Positions 7,306 through 14,991 of a stretch of 19,214 nt of DNA are shown in pieces. The notes under the pieces are model-generated. The model searched no databases. It was not told where the DNA came from and saw nothing but the letters and a program-made list of their open reading frames with translations. A program made the translations under genes and the position numbers. Source of the stretch: an uncultured Clostridia bacterium. Lineage in GTDB: Bacteria; Bacillota_A; Clostridia; Oscillospirales; Oscillospiraceae. How positions within the stretch are numbered: the stretch's first letter is position 1; the number at the start of each line of letters is the position of its first letter. The DNA lies in the NCBI GenBank assembly GCA_949289625.1, contig CASEPH010000079.1, positions 1 through 19,214 of the forward strand, given 5' to 3'.

Positions 7306-7838
7306 CCCTCCCCGTCTCTCAGGACGTCAATCTGTAGACTTTCCATTACATCCAGCGCTTTTTCGTGGAGAGCAGGATCATTAGATGCCACGCAGGAAGC
7401 GTCCACCACAATATCCGTTTCAGGCTGTGCCGTTTTCGCCAAAATAGCGTTGGCCATTACACAGATATTGGTGACCACCCCCACCAGTTCAATGCTCTCA
7501 TACCGATGCTGCTTCAAAAAATCATACAGGGCATCGGAGCCAAAGGTATATTTGATGAAGCACCAGTCCTCTTGATCGCAGTTTTCCGCCACTTTCCCAT
7601 AGAGCTTATGGCCCTCGGTGCCGCCTACACAGTGCACCACTGGCAGACGTCTCCCCTCTCGCGTCAGCAAATACTGGCTGGTATGGGTATCAAAGGTAAA
7701 CATGACCTCATCGCCCCGATTTCGATAGGTCTGGATTTTCTCCACGATTTTATCTTCCAACGCCATTGCCTCCGGGAATCCCAGAGAGCCGGATACAAAA
7801 TCTGTTTGATAGTCCACCACAATCAGACATTTTTTCAC
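7302..7838 (-). CDS. pncA: Nicotinamidase (isochorismatase-like cysteine hydrolase)
   Basis: This 178-residue cytoplasmic amidase should convert nicotinamide to nicotinate for the next gene, pncB. The catalytic triad is visible as Asp9 (VVDYQTDF), Lys96 (FIKYTFGSD) and Cys126 (VVTNICVMANA). The metal-site region is FDTHTSQY (residues 49-56). The start is taken as GTG at 7836-7838, giving MKKCLIVVDYQ. A purine-rich AAAGGGGG lies about eight bases upstream, whereas the longer frame reaching 7934 would start upstream of the promoter. The promoter TTGCGA-N17-TATAAT lies at 7863-7891. The adjoining pncB makes nicotinamide, rather than another isochorismatase substrate, the likely target. Confidence 0.9.
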   Translation of the reverse strand: MKKCLIVVDYQTDFVSGSLGFPEAMALEDKIVEKIQTYRNRGDEVMFTFDTHTSQYLLTREGRRLPVVHCVGGTEGHKLYGKVAENCDQEDWCFIKYTFGSDALYDFLKQHRYESIELVGVVTNICVMANAILAKTAQPETDIVVDASCVASNDPALHEKALDVMESLQIDVLRDGEG

Positions 7839-7862
7839 AGGCAACGCCCCCTTTCGTTTCTC

Positions 7863-7891
7863 ATTATACCCCATGGAAGGACCGGTCGCAA
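7863..7891 (-). promoter_or_regulatory. Sigma-A-type promoter of the pncA-pncB-nitroreductase operon
   Basis: Read leftward: TTGCGA (7886-7891), a 17-base spacer, then TATAAT (7863-7868), ending 24 bases before the pncA GTG. The 8-bp palindrome GACCGGTC (7880-7887) overlaps the -35 edge and the spacer. Confidence 0.75.
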
Positions 7892-7935
7892 GCCTGCAAA
7901 ACCGATTCCGTCCATTTCCTGGCCCAAGAATCATT

Positions 7936-7964
7936 TTGAAATTCTTTTCCCTTTGTGCTATAGT
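7936..7964 (+). promoter_or_regulatory. Sigma-A-type promoter of tex
   Basis: TTGAAA (7936-7941), a 17-base spacer and TATAGT (7959-7964), giving a short 5' leader to the ATG at 8001. A small palindrome GTAAC-G-GTTAC (7963-7973) overlaps the end of the -10 box and the expected start site. Confidence 0.75.
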
Positions 7965-8000
7965 AACGGTTACGAGACAACAAAAGAAAGGATTTCACCT

Positions 8001-10166
8001 ATGCACGATATCATTCAGCTTCTGGCCCAGGAACTGGATCAAAAGCCCCAGTACATCACAAACGTCGTCGACCTGCTGGATCAGGGCAATACCATTCCCT
8101 TTATCGCCCGTTATCGGAAGGAGCTCCATGGGGCCATGGACGATTCCCTGCTCCGGACACTGGCCCAGCGACTGGAGTACCTTCGCTCTCTGGGTGAACG
8201 CCGGGAGACCATCCGTGCTGCCATTGACAGTCAGGGGAAACTGACAGAGACCCTGAGCCAGTCCCTGGACAAGGCCAAAACCCTCTCGGAATTGGAGGAC
8301 CTCTATCGGCCCTATAAGCAAAAACGCCGGACCCGGGCCACCATCGCCCGTGAAAAGGGTCTGGAGCCCCTGGCCAAGGTCCTCTTTGCCCAAAGTCGGG
8401 ATTGCCCTGATCCGCTGACGGAAGCGGAAAAGTACGTCAGTCCAAAACATGAGGTCCTTACAGCCCAGGACGCCCTACAGGGAGCCAACGACATCATTGC
8501 CGAGGAGATCAGTGACGATGCCAACCTCCGCAAAACGCTCCGCAATCTCTTTCAGCGGGAAGGAAAGCTTTCCACCCATGCCGCCACCGAGGAGGACAGC
8601 GTCTACCGACTCTATTACGATTTTACCCTCCCCGTCTCCAAACTGCAGGGCCATCAGATTCTGGCCATCAACCGGGGAGAAAAAGAAAAATATCTCAAGG
8701 TTTCTTTGGACATTTCCCGAGATCTGGCCCTGCAGACAGTACGGCGTGCCGTGGTGGTGCCGGGCAGTCCAGCCATGGCCTTTGTCCGCAGTGCCGCCGA
8801 GGACGCCTTTGACCGGCTGCTGCTGCCCTCCCTGGAACGGGAGCTTCGCAGCGATCTGACGGAAAAGGCCTGCGAAGGGGCCATCGGTCAGTTTGCCCTG
8901 AATCTCCGTCCCCTGCTGATGCAGCCCCCAGTCAAGGGCCAGGTGACCATGGGACTGGATCCGGGCTACCGGATGGGCTGCAAGGTGGCCGTGGTGGACG
9001 GTACGGGCAAGGTTCTAGACACTACCGTGGTCTATCCCACCCATGGAGAAAAACAAAAACAGGCGGCCATTACCACCCTGTCTGGTCTGGTCCGTCGGTG
9101 GCATGTGGTCCACATCGCCATTGGTAATGGCACCGCCAGCCGGGAAACAGAGCAGATGGCCGTGGAACTGATCCACCGGGAGGCCCAGGCTGGTTACGAC
9201 CTCAGCTATATGATCGTTTCGGAAGCCGGTGCCTCAGTCTATTCCGCCAGCGCCCTAGGGGCAGAAGAATTTCCCCAGTATGACGTCAATCTCCGCTCTG
9301 CCATCTCCATCGCCCGGCGGCTCCAGGACCCCTTGGCTGAGCTGGTGAAGATCGACCCCAAGGCCATCGGCGTGGGCCAGTACCAACACGATATGCCCCA
9401 AAAGCGGCTAGAGGCTGCGCTGGAAGGGGTGGTGGAGGACTGCGTCAACGCCGTGGGGGTGGATGTAAACACCGCCTCCCCGTCCCTGCTGCAGCACGTC
9501 GCTGGTCTGACCTCTACCATTGCCAAAAACATTGTGGCCTATCGGGAGGAACACGGCCCCTTTACCAGCCGCCGTCAGCTGCTGAAGGTACCCAAGTTGG
9601 GACCCAAGGCCTATGAACAATGTGCCGGTTTTCTGCGGGTGCCGGAGAGTCCAGACATTCTGGACAATACCGCCGTGCATCCCGAGTCCTACCCAGCGGC
9701 CAAGGCTTTGCTCTCCATCACCGGCCACAGTCTGGAGGATGTGAAGAATGGTACCCTGGGAGATCTGGCCGCCCAGATTACCGCCTATGGCGAAGCCCAG
9801 GCAGCAGAGGCTGCGGGGATTGGCCTGCCCACTCTGAAAGATGTGGTTGCAGAGCTGATGAAACCGGGCCGGGACATTCGTTCCCAGCTGCCCCAGCCCA
9901 TTCTCCGTACCGATGTCCTGGAGATCAAGGATCTGGTTCCCGGGATGCAGCTTACCGGCACGGTCCGCAACGTCATTGATTTTGGCGCTTTTGTGGACAT
10001 CGGTGTTCACCAGGACGGACTGGTCCATATTTCCCAGCTGGCAGACCGGTATGTGAAGCACCCCTCCGAGATTGTCTCCGTAGGGGATGTGGTACAGGTT
10101 CGGGTGCTGGAGGTGGACGAAAAAAAGCACCGGATCAGCCTCTCCATGCGCCAATCCGGTTCCTAA
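8001..10166 (+). CDS. tex: Tex-family RNA-binding transcription accessory protein
   Basis: The 721-residue protein matches the length of Bacillus Tex-like proteins (YdcI). The order is complete: an N-terminal helical/HTH region (about 1-190, with IPFIARYRKE), a YqgF/RNase H-like domain beginning near residue 315 (MGLDPGYRMGCKVAVVDG), helix-hairpin-helix motifs from about 486 (GVDVNTASPSLLQHVAGL) and a C-terminal S1 RNA-binding domain from about 648 (LTGTVRNVIDFGAFVDIG). Tex proteins bind nucleic acid and associate with transcription; the exact role in this group is not settled. The start ATG at 8001 has AAAGGA at 7987-7992, and the promoter at 7936-7964 rules out the much longer upstream in-frame extension. 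It is divergent from the NAD-salvage operon and monocistronic, ending at the hairpin at 10185-10220. Confidence 0.95.
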   Translation: MHDIIQLLAQELDQKPQYITNVVDLLDQGNTIPFIARYRKELHGAMDDSLLRTLAQRLEYLRSLGERRETIRAAIDSQGKLTETLSQSLDKAKTLSELEDLYRPYKQKRRTRATIAREKGLEPLAKVLFAQSRDCPDPLTEAEKYVSPKHEVLTAQDALQGANDIIAEEISDDANLRKTLRNLFQREGKLSTHAATEEDSVYRLYYDFTLPVSKLQGHQILAINRGEKEKYLKVSLDISRDLALQTVRRAVVVPGSPAMAFVRSAAEDAFDRLLLPSLERELRSDLTEKACEGAIGQFALNLRPLLMQPPVKGQVTMGLDPGYRMGCKVAVVDGTGKVLDTTVVYPTHGEKQKQAAITTLSGLVRRWHVVHIAIGNGTASRETEQMAVELIHREAQAGYDLSYMIVSEAGASVYSASALGAEEFPQYDVNLRSAISIARRLQDPLAELVKIDPKAIGVGQYQHDMPQKRLEAALEGVVEDCVNAVGVDVNTASPSLLQHVAGLTSTIAKNIVAYREEHGPFTSRRQLLKVPKLGPKAYEQCAGFLRVPESPDILDNTAVHPESYPAAKALLSITGHSLEDVKNGTLGDLAAQITAYGEAQAAEAAGIGLPTLKDVVAELMKPGRDIRSQLPQPILRTDVLEIKDLVPGMQLTGTVRNVIDFGAFVDIGVHQDGLVHISQLADRYVKHPSEIVSVGDVVQVRVLEVDEKKHRISLSMRQSGS

Positions 10167-10184
10167 ACCGTATTTAAGAGAAAC

Positions 10185-10220
10185 ATGCCGTCGGAGGACA
10201 TTGCCTGCCTCCGACGGCAT
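10185..10220. terminator. Terminator hairpin between convergent tex and lgt
   Basis: A perfect 13-bp stem, ATGCCGTCGGAGG (10185-10197) with its complement at 10208-10220, has a ten-base loop and is followed by AATTTTCGTTTATT. It can serve tex and, less clearly, the convergent lgt operon. Confidence 0.8.
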
Positions 10221-10229
10221 AATTTTCGT

Positions 10230-11318
10230 TTATTCCGCTTTGGATTCCACAATTTCCGTGGATTTCTCCGCCGTTTCATCGGCATCTCCGGCAGGTTCTG
10301 CCGACCCATCCTCCGGCAGGAATTCTTCCGTTTCCTCTGGCGGTTCTACGGCTTCCGACTCCAAATCGGTCTCTCCATCCTCTGTGGAGGTTCTGTCCTC
10401 CTCAGACGTTTCCTCGGCTTCCACATGCTCTTCCATCGCTTCCACCGTCTCCTCGGTCAGAATGGTCTGGTCCTGTTCTGCAGCAGCCCGGGCCACCACG
10501 TTTACATAGAGGTCCTCCGGCTCATGCTCCTTGAACACCCGATTGTAGAACAGGAACACCACCGCAAACACCACGCAGATCCCAGCCACCAATTGGCTGA
10601 CCCGGAGGTTGGTACCGGCAATGTAGAGGCTGTCCGTCCGCAATCCCTCGATGAATACCCGGCCCAGTCCGTACCAGCCCAGATACATCACGAAAATCTG
10701 TCCGTCATACTTCCGGCGTTTGGACAGGAAGTGGAGGATCACCAGCCCCAGGACGTTCCACAGGGACTCGTAAAGGAAGGTGGGATGTACATAGACAGTG
10801 GTACCAGACGCATCCGTCAGGCCCATCCGCAGGAAGGAATCCGTCTCTCCTCCGTGGGCCTCCCGGTTGATGAAGTTGCCCCAGCGTCCCACGGCCTGAC
10901 CGATCAGCAGTCCCAGGCCGCCGATGTCCAGCATGGCAGAGGTCCGGATCTTCTTCACCTTGGTAAACACGACCACAGCAAGCACAGCGCCGATAACGCC
11001 GCCGTAAATGGCCAGACCGCCCTCCCAGATGTAAAGAACCCGAATGGGGTTATCCCGATAGATGTCCCAGGCAAACAGGCAGTAGTAGGCCCGGGCAAAG
11101 ACGATGGCCGTAGGCACGGCACAGATCAGCATATCAATGATATTGTCCTGGGTCAGGCCGAACTGACGGCTTCTTTTGAGGGCATAGGCCACCGCCAGCA
11201 AAAAGCCCACGGCGATGATGATACCATACCAATAAAAGTCCTTTCCCCCGATGGAAAAGGCCACCCGGGAGGGGTTGAAACTCAACCCCAGGCCGGGAAA
11301 CGAGATTTCCTGAAACAT
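10230..11318 (-). CDS. lgt: Prolipoprotein diacylglyceryl transferase with a long acidic C-terminal tail
   Basis: Lgt moves a diacylglyceryl group from phosphatidylglycerol to the lipobox Cys of prolipoproteins at the membrane. Residues 1-262 form the multi-span core. The signature GRWGNFINREAHGG lies at 144-157, the loop WEGGLAIYGG is near 98-107 and FIEGLRTDSL is near 222-231. From memory, the position matching E. coli His103 reads Tyr here (AIYGG); I cannot verify that alignment. After the last membrane span come about 100 extra residues very rich in Glu, Asp, Thr and Ser, which are absent from ordinary Lgt of about 260-300 residues. The tail should face the cytoplasm. ATG at 11316-11318 lies six bases after the yfmH stop, with GGAG upstream, so it is the third gene of the operon. 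Confidence 0.93.
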   Translation of the reverse strand: MFQEISFPGLGLSFNPSRVAFSIGGKDFYWYGIIIAVGFLLAVAYALKRSRQFGLTQDNIIDMLICAVPTAIVFARAYYCLFAWDIYRDNPIRVLYIWEGGLAIYGGVIGAVLAVVVFTKVKKIRTSAMLDIGGLGLLIGQAVGRWGNFINREAHGGETDSFLRMGLTDASGTTVYVHPTFLYESLWNVLGLVILHFLSKRRKYDGQIFVMYLGWYGLGRVFIEGLRTDSLYIAGTNLRVSQLVAGICVVFAVVFLFYNRVFKEHEPEDLYVNVVARAAAEQDQTILTEETVEAMEEHVEAEETSEEDRTSTEDGETDLESEAVEPPEETEEFLPEDGSAEPAGDADETAEKSTEIVESKAE

Positions 11319-11324
11319 AGTCTA

Positions 11325-12605
11325 TTACTGCTCCTTCCCTTTTGGATCAATGATGGATATAACCGCCTGCTCTGGAGTAATCCGCGTCTGGATGAACCGC
11401 TGTACATCCTGGCTTGTCATAGACGCGTAGAGGTCCGGAAATGCAAAATAGTCACAGCCGTCGAATTGACTCATGGCCAGCCGATAGCACAGGCCGTCAA
11501 AGGAATCCAGTCCCCGGATTCTACGGCCCAGAGCAGCCCGTTGGAGCCGCCGGAACAGGTCCTCATCCACTCCCTGTTCCCCAATCCGCTGGGCTTCCTG
11601 AAGGATGGCCTCCAAAACTGCCTCCGGGTCCTCGCTGTCACCCGACATGGATACGTTGGGCATCCCCTTCAGGATTTCATACCCCACAGCAAAGCCGGAA
11701 TCGATTAGTCCCTGCTCGTAGAGCCGCCGGTACAAGGGGGAAGATTCTCCGCAGAGCACCTCCGCCGCCAGATCTCCCAGAAGCTCCTGCCGAAGCCGTT
11801 CCTGTCCCTCCGGTACCGGGGGGCATTTGAAGCCGATGGCAAACATAGGCATGGCTACCTCCATGGCCTGACGGATTCTGCCTTGGGCTGGGGACAGAGG
11901 CTCCTCCGGTCCGTAGTCCCGGGCGGATACGCCCCCGGGTTCCCGTGGCAGCACTTCCAGGGCCATTTCCCGGACCTCCTCCGGGTCCACATCTCCTGCC
12001 ACGCACAGCATCATATTGGAAGGATCATAGAAGGCCCGATGGCAGTCATAGAGCATCTTCGGCGTGATTTCTGCAATGCTCTCCACCGTTCCCGCAATAT
12101 TTATCCGGAGGGGATGATGGCGATACATGGCCCGGAACAGATTTTCTCCCAATCGGGAGGCTGGACTGTCCTCATACATTCTGATCTCCTGGCCAATGAT
12201 CCCCCGCTCCTTGTCTACACTTTCCTGGGTGAAATAGGGCTGGGAGACAAAGGACAGCAGCAGCCGCAGATTGTCCGCAAAGGCCTCGGTACACTCGAAA
12301 TAATAGGCCGTCATATGATAGCTGGTAAATGCATTGGGACTGGCTCCCGTGGCGGACATAAGCTGAAGGGCGTTGCCGTCTTTCATGTCAAACATTTTGT
12401 GTTCGAGATAATGGGCTACACCGTCGGCAGACACCATGGCTTTCCCCTCCAGGGTGAACTTCGTGTCGATGGAGCCGTAGTTTGTGGCAAAAAACGCGTA
12501 TTTCTTGGCAAATCCCGGCTTGGGGATCACACATATGGTCAGACCGTTGGGCAGAAGATCCCGATAGACCGTCTGCTCCAGGTGCCCATAGACCTGCTTC
12601 TCCAT
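11325..12605 (-). CDS. yfmH: M16 family zinc metallopeptidase, YfmH type
   Basis: The 426-residue protein is an insulinase-like peptidase. It carries the inverted zinc motif HYLEH at residues 65-69, and the distal Glu is in ERGIIGQE (Glu140), so the active site appears complete. A second, non-catalytic M16 domain follows (about 180-425). M16 enzymes often work as a catalytic subunit paired with a non-catalytic one, and the upstream gene fits that partner role. In Bacillus the related pair lies in a locus linked to modification of elongation factor P, hence the database family name; the actual substrate is not known here. Its ATG (12603-12605) overlaps the TAA of yfmF by one base (TAATG), which indicates coupled translation. 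Confidence 0.88.
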   Translation of the reverse strand: MEKQVYGHLEQTVYRDLLPNGLTICVIPKPGFAKKYAFFATNYGSIDTKFTLEGKAMVSADGVAHYLEHKMFDMKDGNALQLMSATGASPNAFTSYHMTAYYFECTEAFADNLRLLLSFVSQPYFTQESVDKERGIIGQEIRMYEDSPASRLGENLFRAMYRHHPLRINIAGTVESIAEITPKMLYDCHRAFYDPSNMMLCVAGDVDPEEVREMALEVLPREPGGVSARDYGPEEPLSPAQGRIRQAMEVAMPMFAIGFKCPPVPEGQERLRQELLGDLAAEVLCGESSPLYRRLYEQGLIDSGFAVGYEILKGMPNVSMSGDSEDPEAVLEAILQEAQRIGEQGVDEDLFRRLQRAALGRRIRGLDSFDGLCYRLAMSQFDGCDYFAFPDLYASMTSQDVQRFIQTRITPEQAVISIIDPKGKEQ

Positions 12606-13873
12606 TAGCCTTCTCCTTTCAGGAAAAATACCGTATCCAGACGCAGCTTCCTCGCCGCAGCCTGCACCGCTTCCCGGGTGACATGCCGCAGCGCCGCTTC
12701 CAGGGATTCCGGCGTATCATCAAAGCCGCCGATGGCCTGGCCCAGATAATAGTCCTCCATCCGACCCAGGGAATCTCCACTGGAACGGAGACTGGAACAC
12801 AGTGCGCTTCTGGCCGCCTCCAGTTCCGCATCTGTAATCTCTCCCTGGCGGCAGGCCTCCAGCTGCCGCAGAATCTCTCCCTTGGCCGCCTCATATTGGG
12901 CCGGATCCACGCCGGAGGCCACCGTCATGATCCCCTTGAACCGGTCCAGACCGGAACTGGCATAGTAGCAGAGACTCATCCGCTCCCGCACATTTTGAAA
13001 CAGCTTAGAGGTAATTCCTCCGCCAAAGACGGTATTTAGCAGCAGCAGGGCTGGATCCTCGGGGCTACCCACGGTGATCCCCGTGCGAAGGCCCATAACC
13101 AGGGTCCCCTGGGTCACATCCATGGTCTCCTGCACTTCCCGGACCTGCTCCCCGCAAGTTCCCTCTATCGTTCCTACAGCATCCACCTGCTCCCGAGGCA
13201 GTCCCGCCAAAGCTTCCAGCAGATATTGCCGCAGCTGCTCCGGGTCCGTCCGTCCCACAAAGATCAGCTCGATGCGGGAATGGGCCAGCACATATCGGTA
13301 GTGTTCGTAGAGGCTCTCCGGCGTAATGGCCTCCACCTCCTGCCGCTCTCCGTATTTGCTGACCCCATAGGCCTCCTGAGCAAACATTTCCTGCCGGAGC
13401 CGTATGGCCGCATAGGTACGCTTGTCGTTGATCTGGGCCATAATGGCGTTGATGAGATTCACCTTTTCCCCGTCCACATAGTCCTGGCGGAATACACCGT
13501 TTTCCAGTACTGGTTCCAGCAGAAAGCTGCCCATGAGCTGGCAGATATCCCGGGTCAGATTCTCTTCCGGGGATACGAACCGCTGGTCGATATAGTCCAG
13601 GAAAAAGCCCACATCCTGGACCTCTCCCTTCTTTCGTACCATGGCCTGAACCCCGGCTCCATACCGCTGATCCAGCCAGGCCGAAATCTCCTCCATATCT
13701 TTGCACATCCGGCAGCCCCGCAGCAGCACATCCGGCAGCAGCGCATTTTTCGCCGCCTCCTGGGCGCAGAGGGGCCGCAGAATATTGAGGGACAGGCAAT
13801 TCGTCCGAAATTTGTCCGTTTCCAGAATCGTCAGATAGACGTCCGGCATCAGCGTCAGCCGTTGTTTTTTCAT
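12605..13873 (-). CDS. yfmF: M16 family peptidase-like protein, YfmF type (no zinc motif)
   Basis: The 422-residue protein has the two-domain M16 fold (AAKNALLPDVLLRGCRM near residue 40; YGVSKYGERQEVEAITPESL mid-protein), but HxxEH is absent, as in the YfmF/YmfF group. It is therefore probably the non-catalytic partner of the downstream YfmH. The start is ATG at 13871-13873 (MKKQRLTLMPDVYL), with AAAGGA about eight bases upstream. An upstream in-frame extension would cross the promoter TATAAT at 13904-13909 and is rejected. It is the first gene of the yfmF-yfmH-lgt operon and is divergent from prmA. Confidence 0.87.
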   Translation of the reverse strand: MKKQRLTLMPDVYLTILETDKFRTNCLSLNILRPLCAQEAAKNALLPDVLLRGCRMCKDMEEISAWLDQRYGAGVQAMVRKKGEVQDVGFFLDYIDQRFVSPEENLTRDICQLMGSFLLEPVLENGVFRQDYVDGEKVNLINAIMAQINDKRTYAAIRLRQEMFAQEAYGVSKYGERQEVEAITPESLYEHYRYVLAHSRIELIFVGRTDPEQLRQYLLEALAGLPREQVDAVGTIEGTCGEQVREVQETMDVTQGTLVMGLRTGITVGSPEDPALLLLNTVFGGGITSKLFQNVRERMSLCYYASSGLDRFKGIMTVASGVDPAQYEAAKGEILRQLEACRQGEITDAELEAARSALCSSLRSSGDSLGRMEDYYLGQAIGGFDDTPESLEAALRHVTREAVQAAARKLRLDTVFFLKGEG

Positions 13874-13903
13874 AAGCACAGTCCTTTCCGTAGACTCCCT
13901 ACT

Positions 13904-13931
13904 ATTATACAACGGTTCGCCAAAAAGTAAA
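13904..13931 (-). promoter_or_regulatory. Promoter of the yfmF-yfmH-lgt operon
   Basis: Read leftward, a perfect TATAAT (13904-13909) with a weaker -35 TTTACT (13926-13931) at 16-base spacing, about 30 bases upstream of the yfmF ATG. Confidence 0.6.
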
Positions 13932-13945
13932 CGAAAATATAATAC

Positions 13946-13974
13946 TTGTATCATTTGCGGGAATCATGTAAAAT
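13946..13974 (+). promoter_or_regulatory. Promoter of the prmA operon
   Basis: TTGTAT (13946-13951), a 17-base spacer and TAAAAT (13969-13974), about 35 bases before the prmA ATG. A second possible -10, TATAAT at 13938-13943, lies upstream with only a poor -35. The region is shared with the divergent yfmF promoter. Confidence 0.6.
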
Positions 13975-14009
13975 AGAAAAGAAATTTCATTGGAAAAGGG
14001 GCAGGTCCT

Positions 14010-14981
14010 ATGGAGTGGCTGGAAGTCACCATCAAAACCGTATCCTCCGCAATCGAGCTTCTGGGCGATCAACTCACCGCCATGGGCTATGACAGCTTTA
14101 TTGTGGACGACACCGCAGACTTTGAATCCTTTCTGGCAGAGAATCAGCAATACTGGGACTATGTGGACGAAGATCTATCCCGGAAAATGGCCCATATCTC
14201 CCAGATTCGGCTGTACATGGAACATAATTCCCAGGCCCCCGAGGCCATCGCTGTTCTGAAGCAGGAGCTGGAGGCCTTCCGCCGCCGGAATCCTGGCACA
14301 GACCTGGGCACCCTAGAAGTCTCTCTCCAGTCCCTCCATGAGGAGGACTGGGAGAACAACTGGAAGCAGTACTATCAGCCCATTCCCGTGGGAGATCGTC
14401 TGCTGATCGTCCCTCAATGGCTCCAGCCCGAAAACCCGGAAAACCGGATTTCTGTGGTTCTGGACCCGGGCATGATCTTTGGTACCGGCGCCCATGCTTC
14501 CACCCAGATGTGTCTCAAGGCGCTGGAGCGTACCATCTCCGGTGGAGAGCGGGTCATTGATCTGGGCAGCGGCAGCGGCATTCTCTCCATTGCGGCTCTT
14601 TTGCTGGGGGCAGATACCTCCGTGGGCGTGGACATTGATCCCAAGGCAGAGGATGTGGCCCGGGAAAACGCCGCCATGAACGGCCTGACCGCTCCCCGGT
14701 TTTCCGCCGTCACTGGTAACGTCATCGGCGATCCCGCCATGATGGAGCAGCTGGGACAGCAGCCCTACGATGTGGTGCTGGCCAACATCGTGGCGGATGT
14801 GATTATTCCCCTCTCGGCGGTTGTGTCCCACTTTTTAAAAGAGGACGGCGTCTTTATCTGCTCCGGCATCCTGAACACCAGATTGCCGGAAGTGCTCTCT
14901 GCCCTGGATCGTTCCGGTCTCCGGGTGGTGGCCCAAAATGAGGAGAACGATTGGTGCTGTCTCACGGCACTGCGGAAATGA
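14010..14981 (+). CDS. prmA: Ribosomal protein L11 methyltransferase
   Basis: The 323-residue enzyme uses S-adenosylmethionine to methylate lysines and the N-terminus of ribosomal protein L11. Residues 1-130 are the L11-recognition part. LDPGMIFGTGAHASTQMCLK precedes the methyltransferase core. VIDLGSGSGILSIAA is the SAM-binding loop, VGVDIDPKA follows the second strand, and VVLANIVADVI is the catalytic-strand motif. The length fits the family, being slightly longer in the N-terminal part than the E. coli form. The start ATG at 14010 has AAAGGGG about eight bases upstream. The next gene starts 10 bases after its stop, so both are probably cotranscribed. Confidence 0.94.
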   Translation: MEWLEVTIKTVSSAIELLGDQLTAMGYDSFIVDDTADFESFLAENQQYWDYVDEDLSRKMAHISQIRLYMEHNSQAPEAIAVLKQELEAFRRRNPGTDLGTLEVSLQSLHEEDWENNWKQYYQPIPVGDRLLIVPQWLQPENPENRISVVLDPGMIFGTGAHASTQMCLKALERTISGGERVIDLGSGSGILSIAALLLGADTSVGVDIDPKAEDVARENAAMNGLTAPRFSAVTGNVIGDPAMMEQLGQQPYDVVLANIVADVIIPLSAVVSHFLKEDGVFICSGILNTRLPEVLSALDRSGLRVVAQNEENDWCCLTALRK

Positions 14982-14991
14982 GGATTGATCC

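Noticed and set aside
7365..8000. In-frame upstream extension of tex by about 212 codons
   Set aside because: It runs antisense through pncA and across the tex promoter; the Shine-Dalgarno site and family length both support ATG at 8001.
9408..10220. Minus-strand open frame opposite the 3' half of tex
   Set aside because: It is a shadow of tex that starts inside the terminator hairpin and has no family match.
10185..11708. Long plus-strand open frame opposite lgt and yfmH
   Set aside because: It shows no recognisable domain and mirrors well-supported genes on the other strand; GC-rich codon use produces such open frames.
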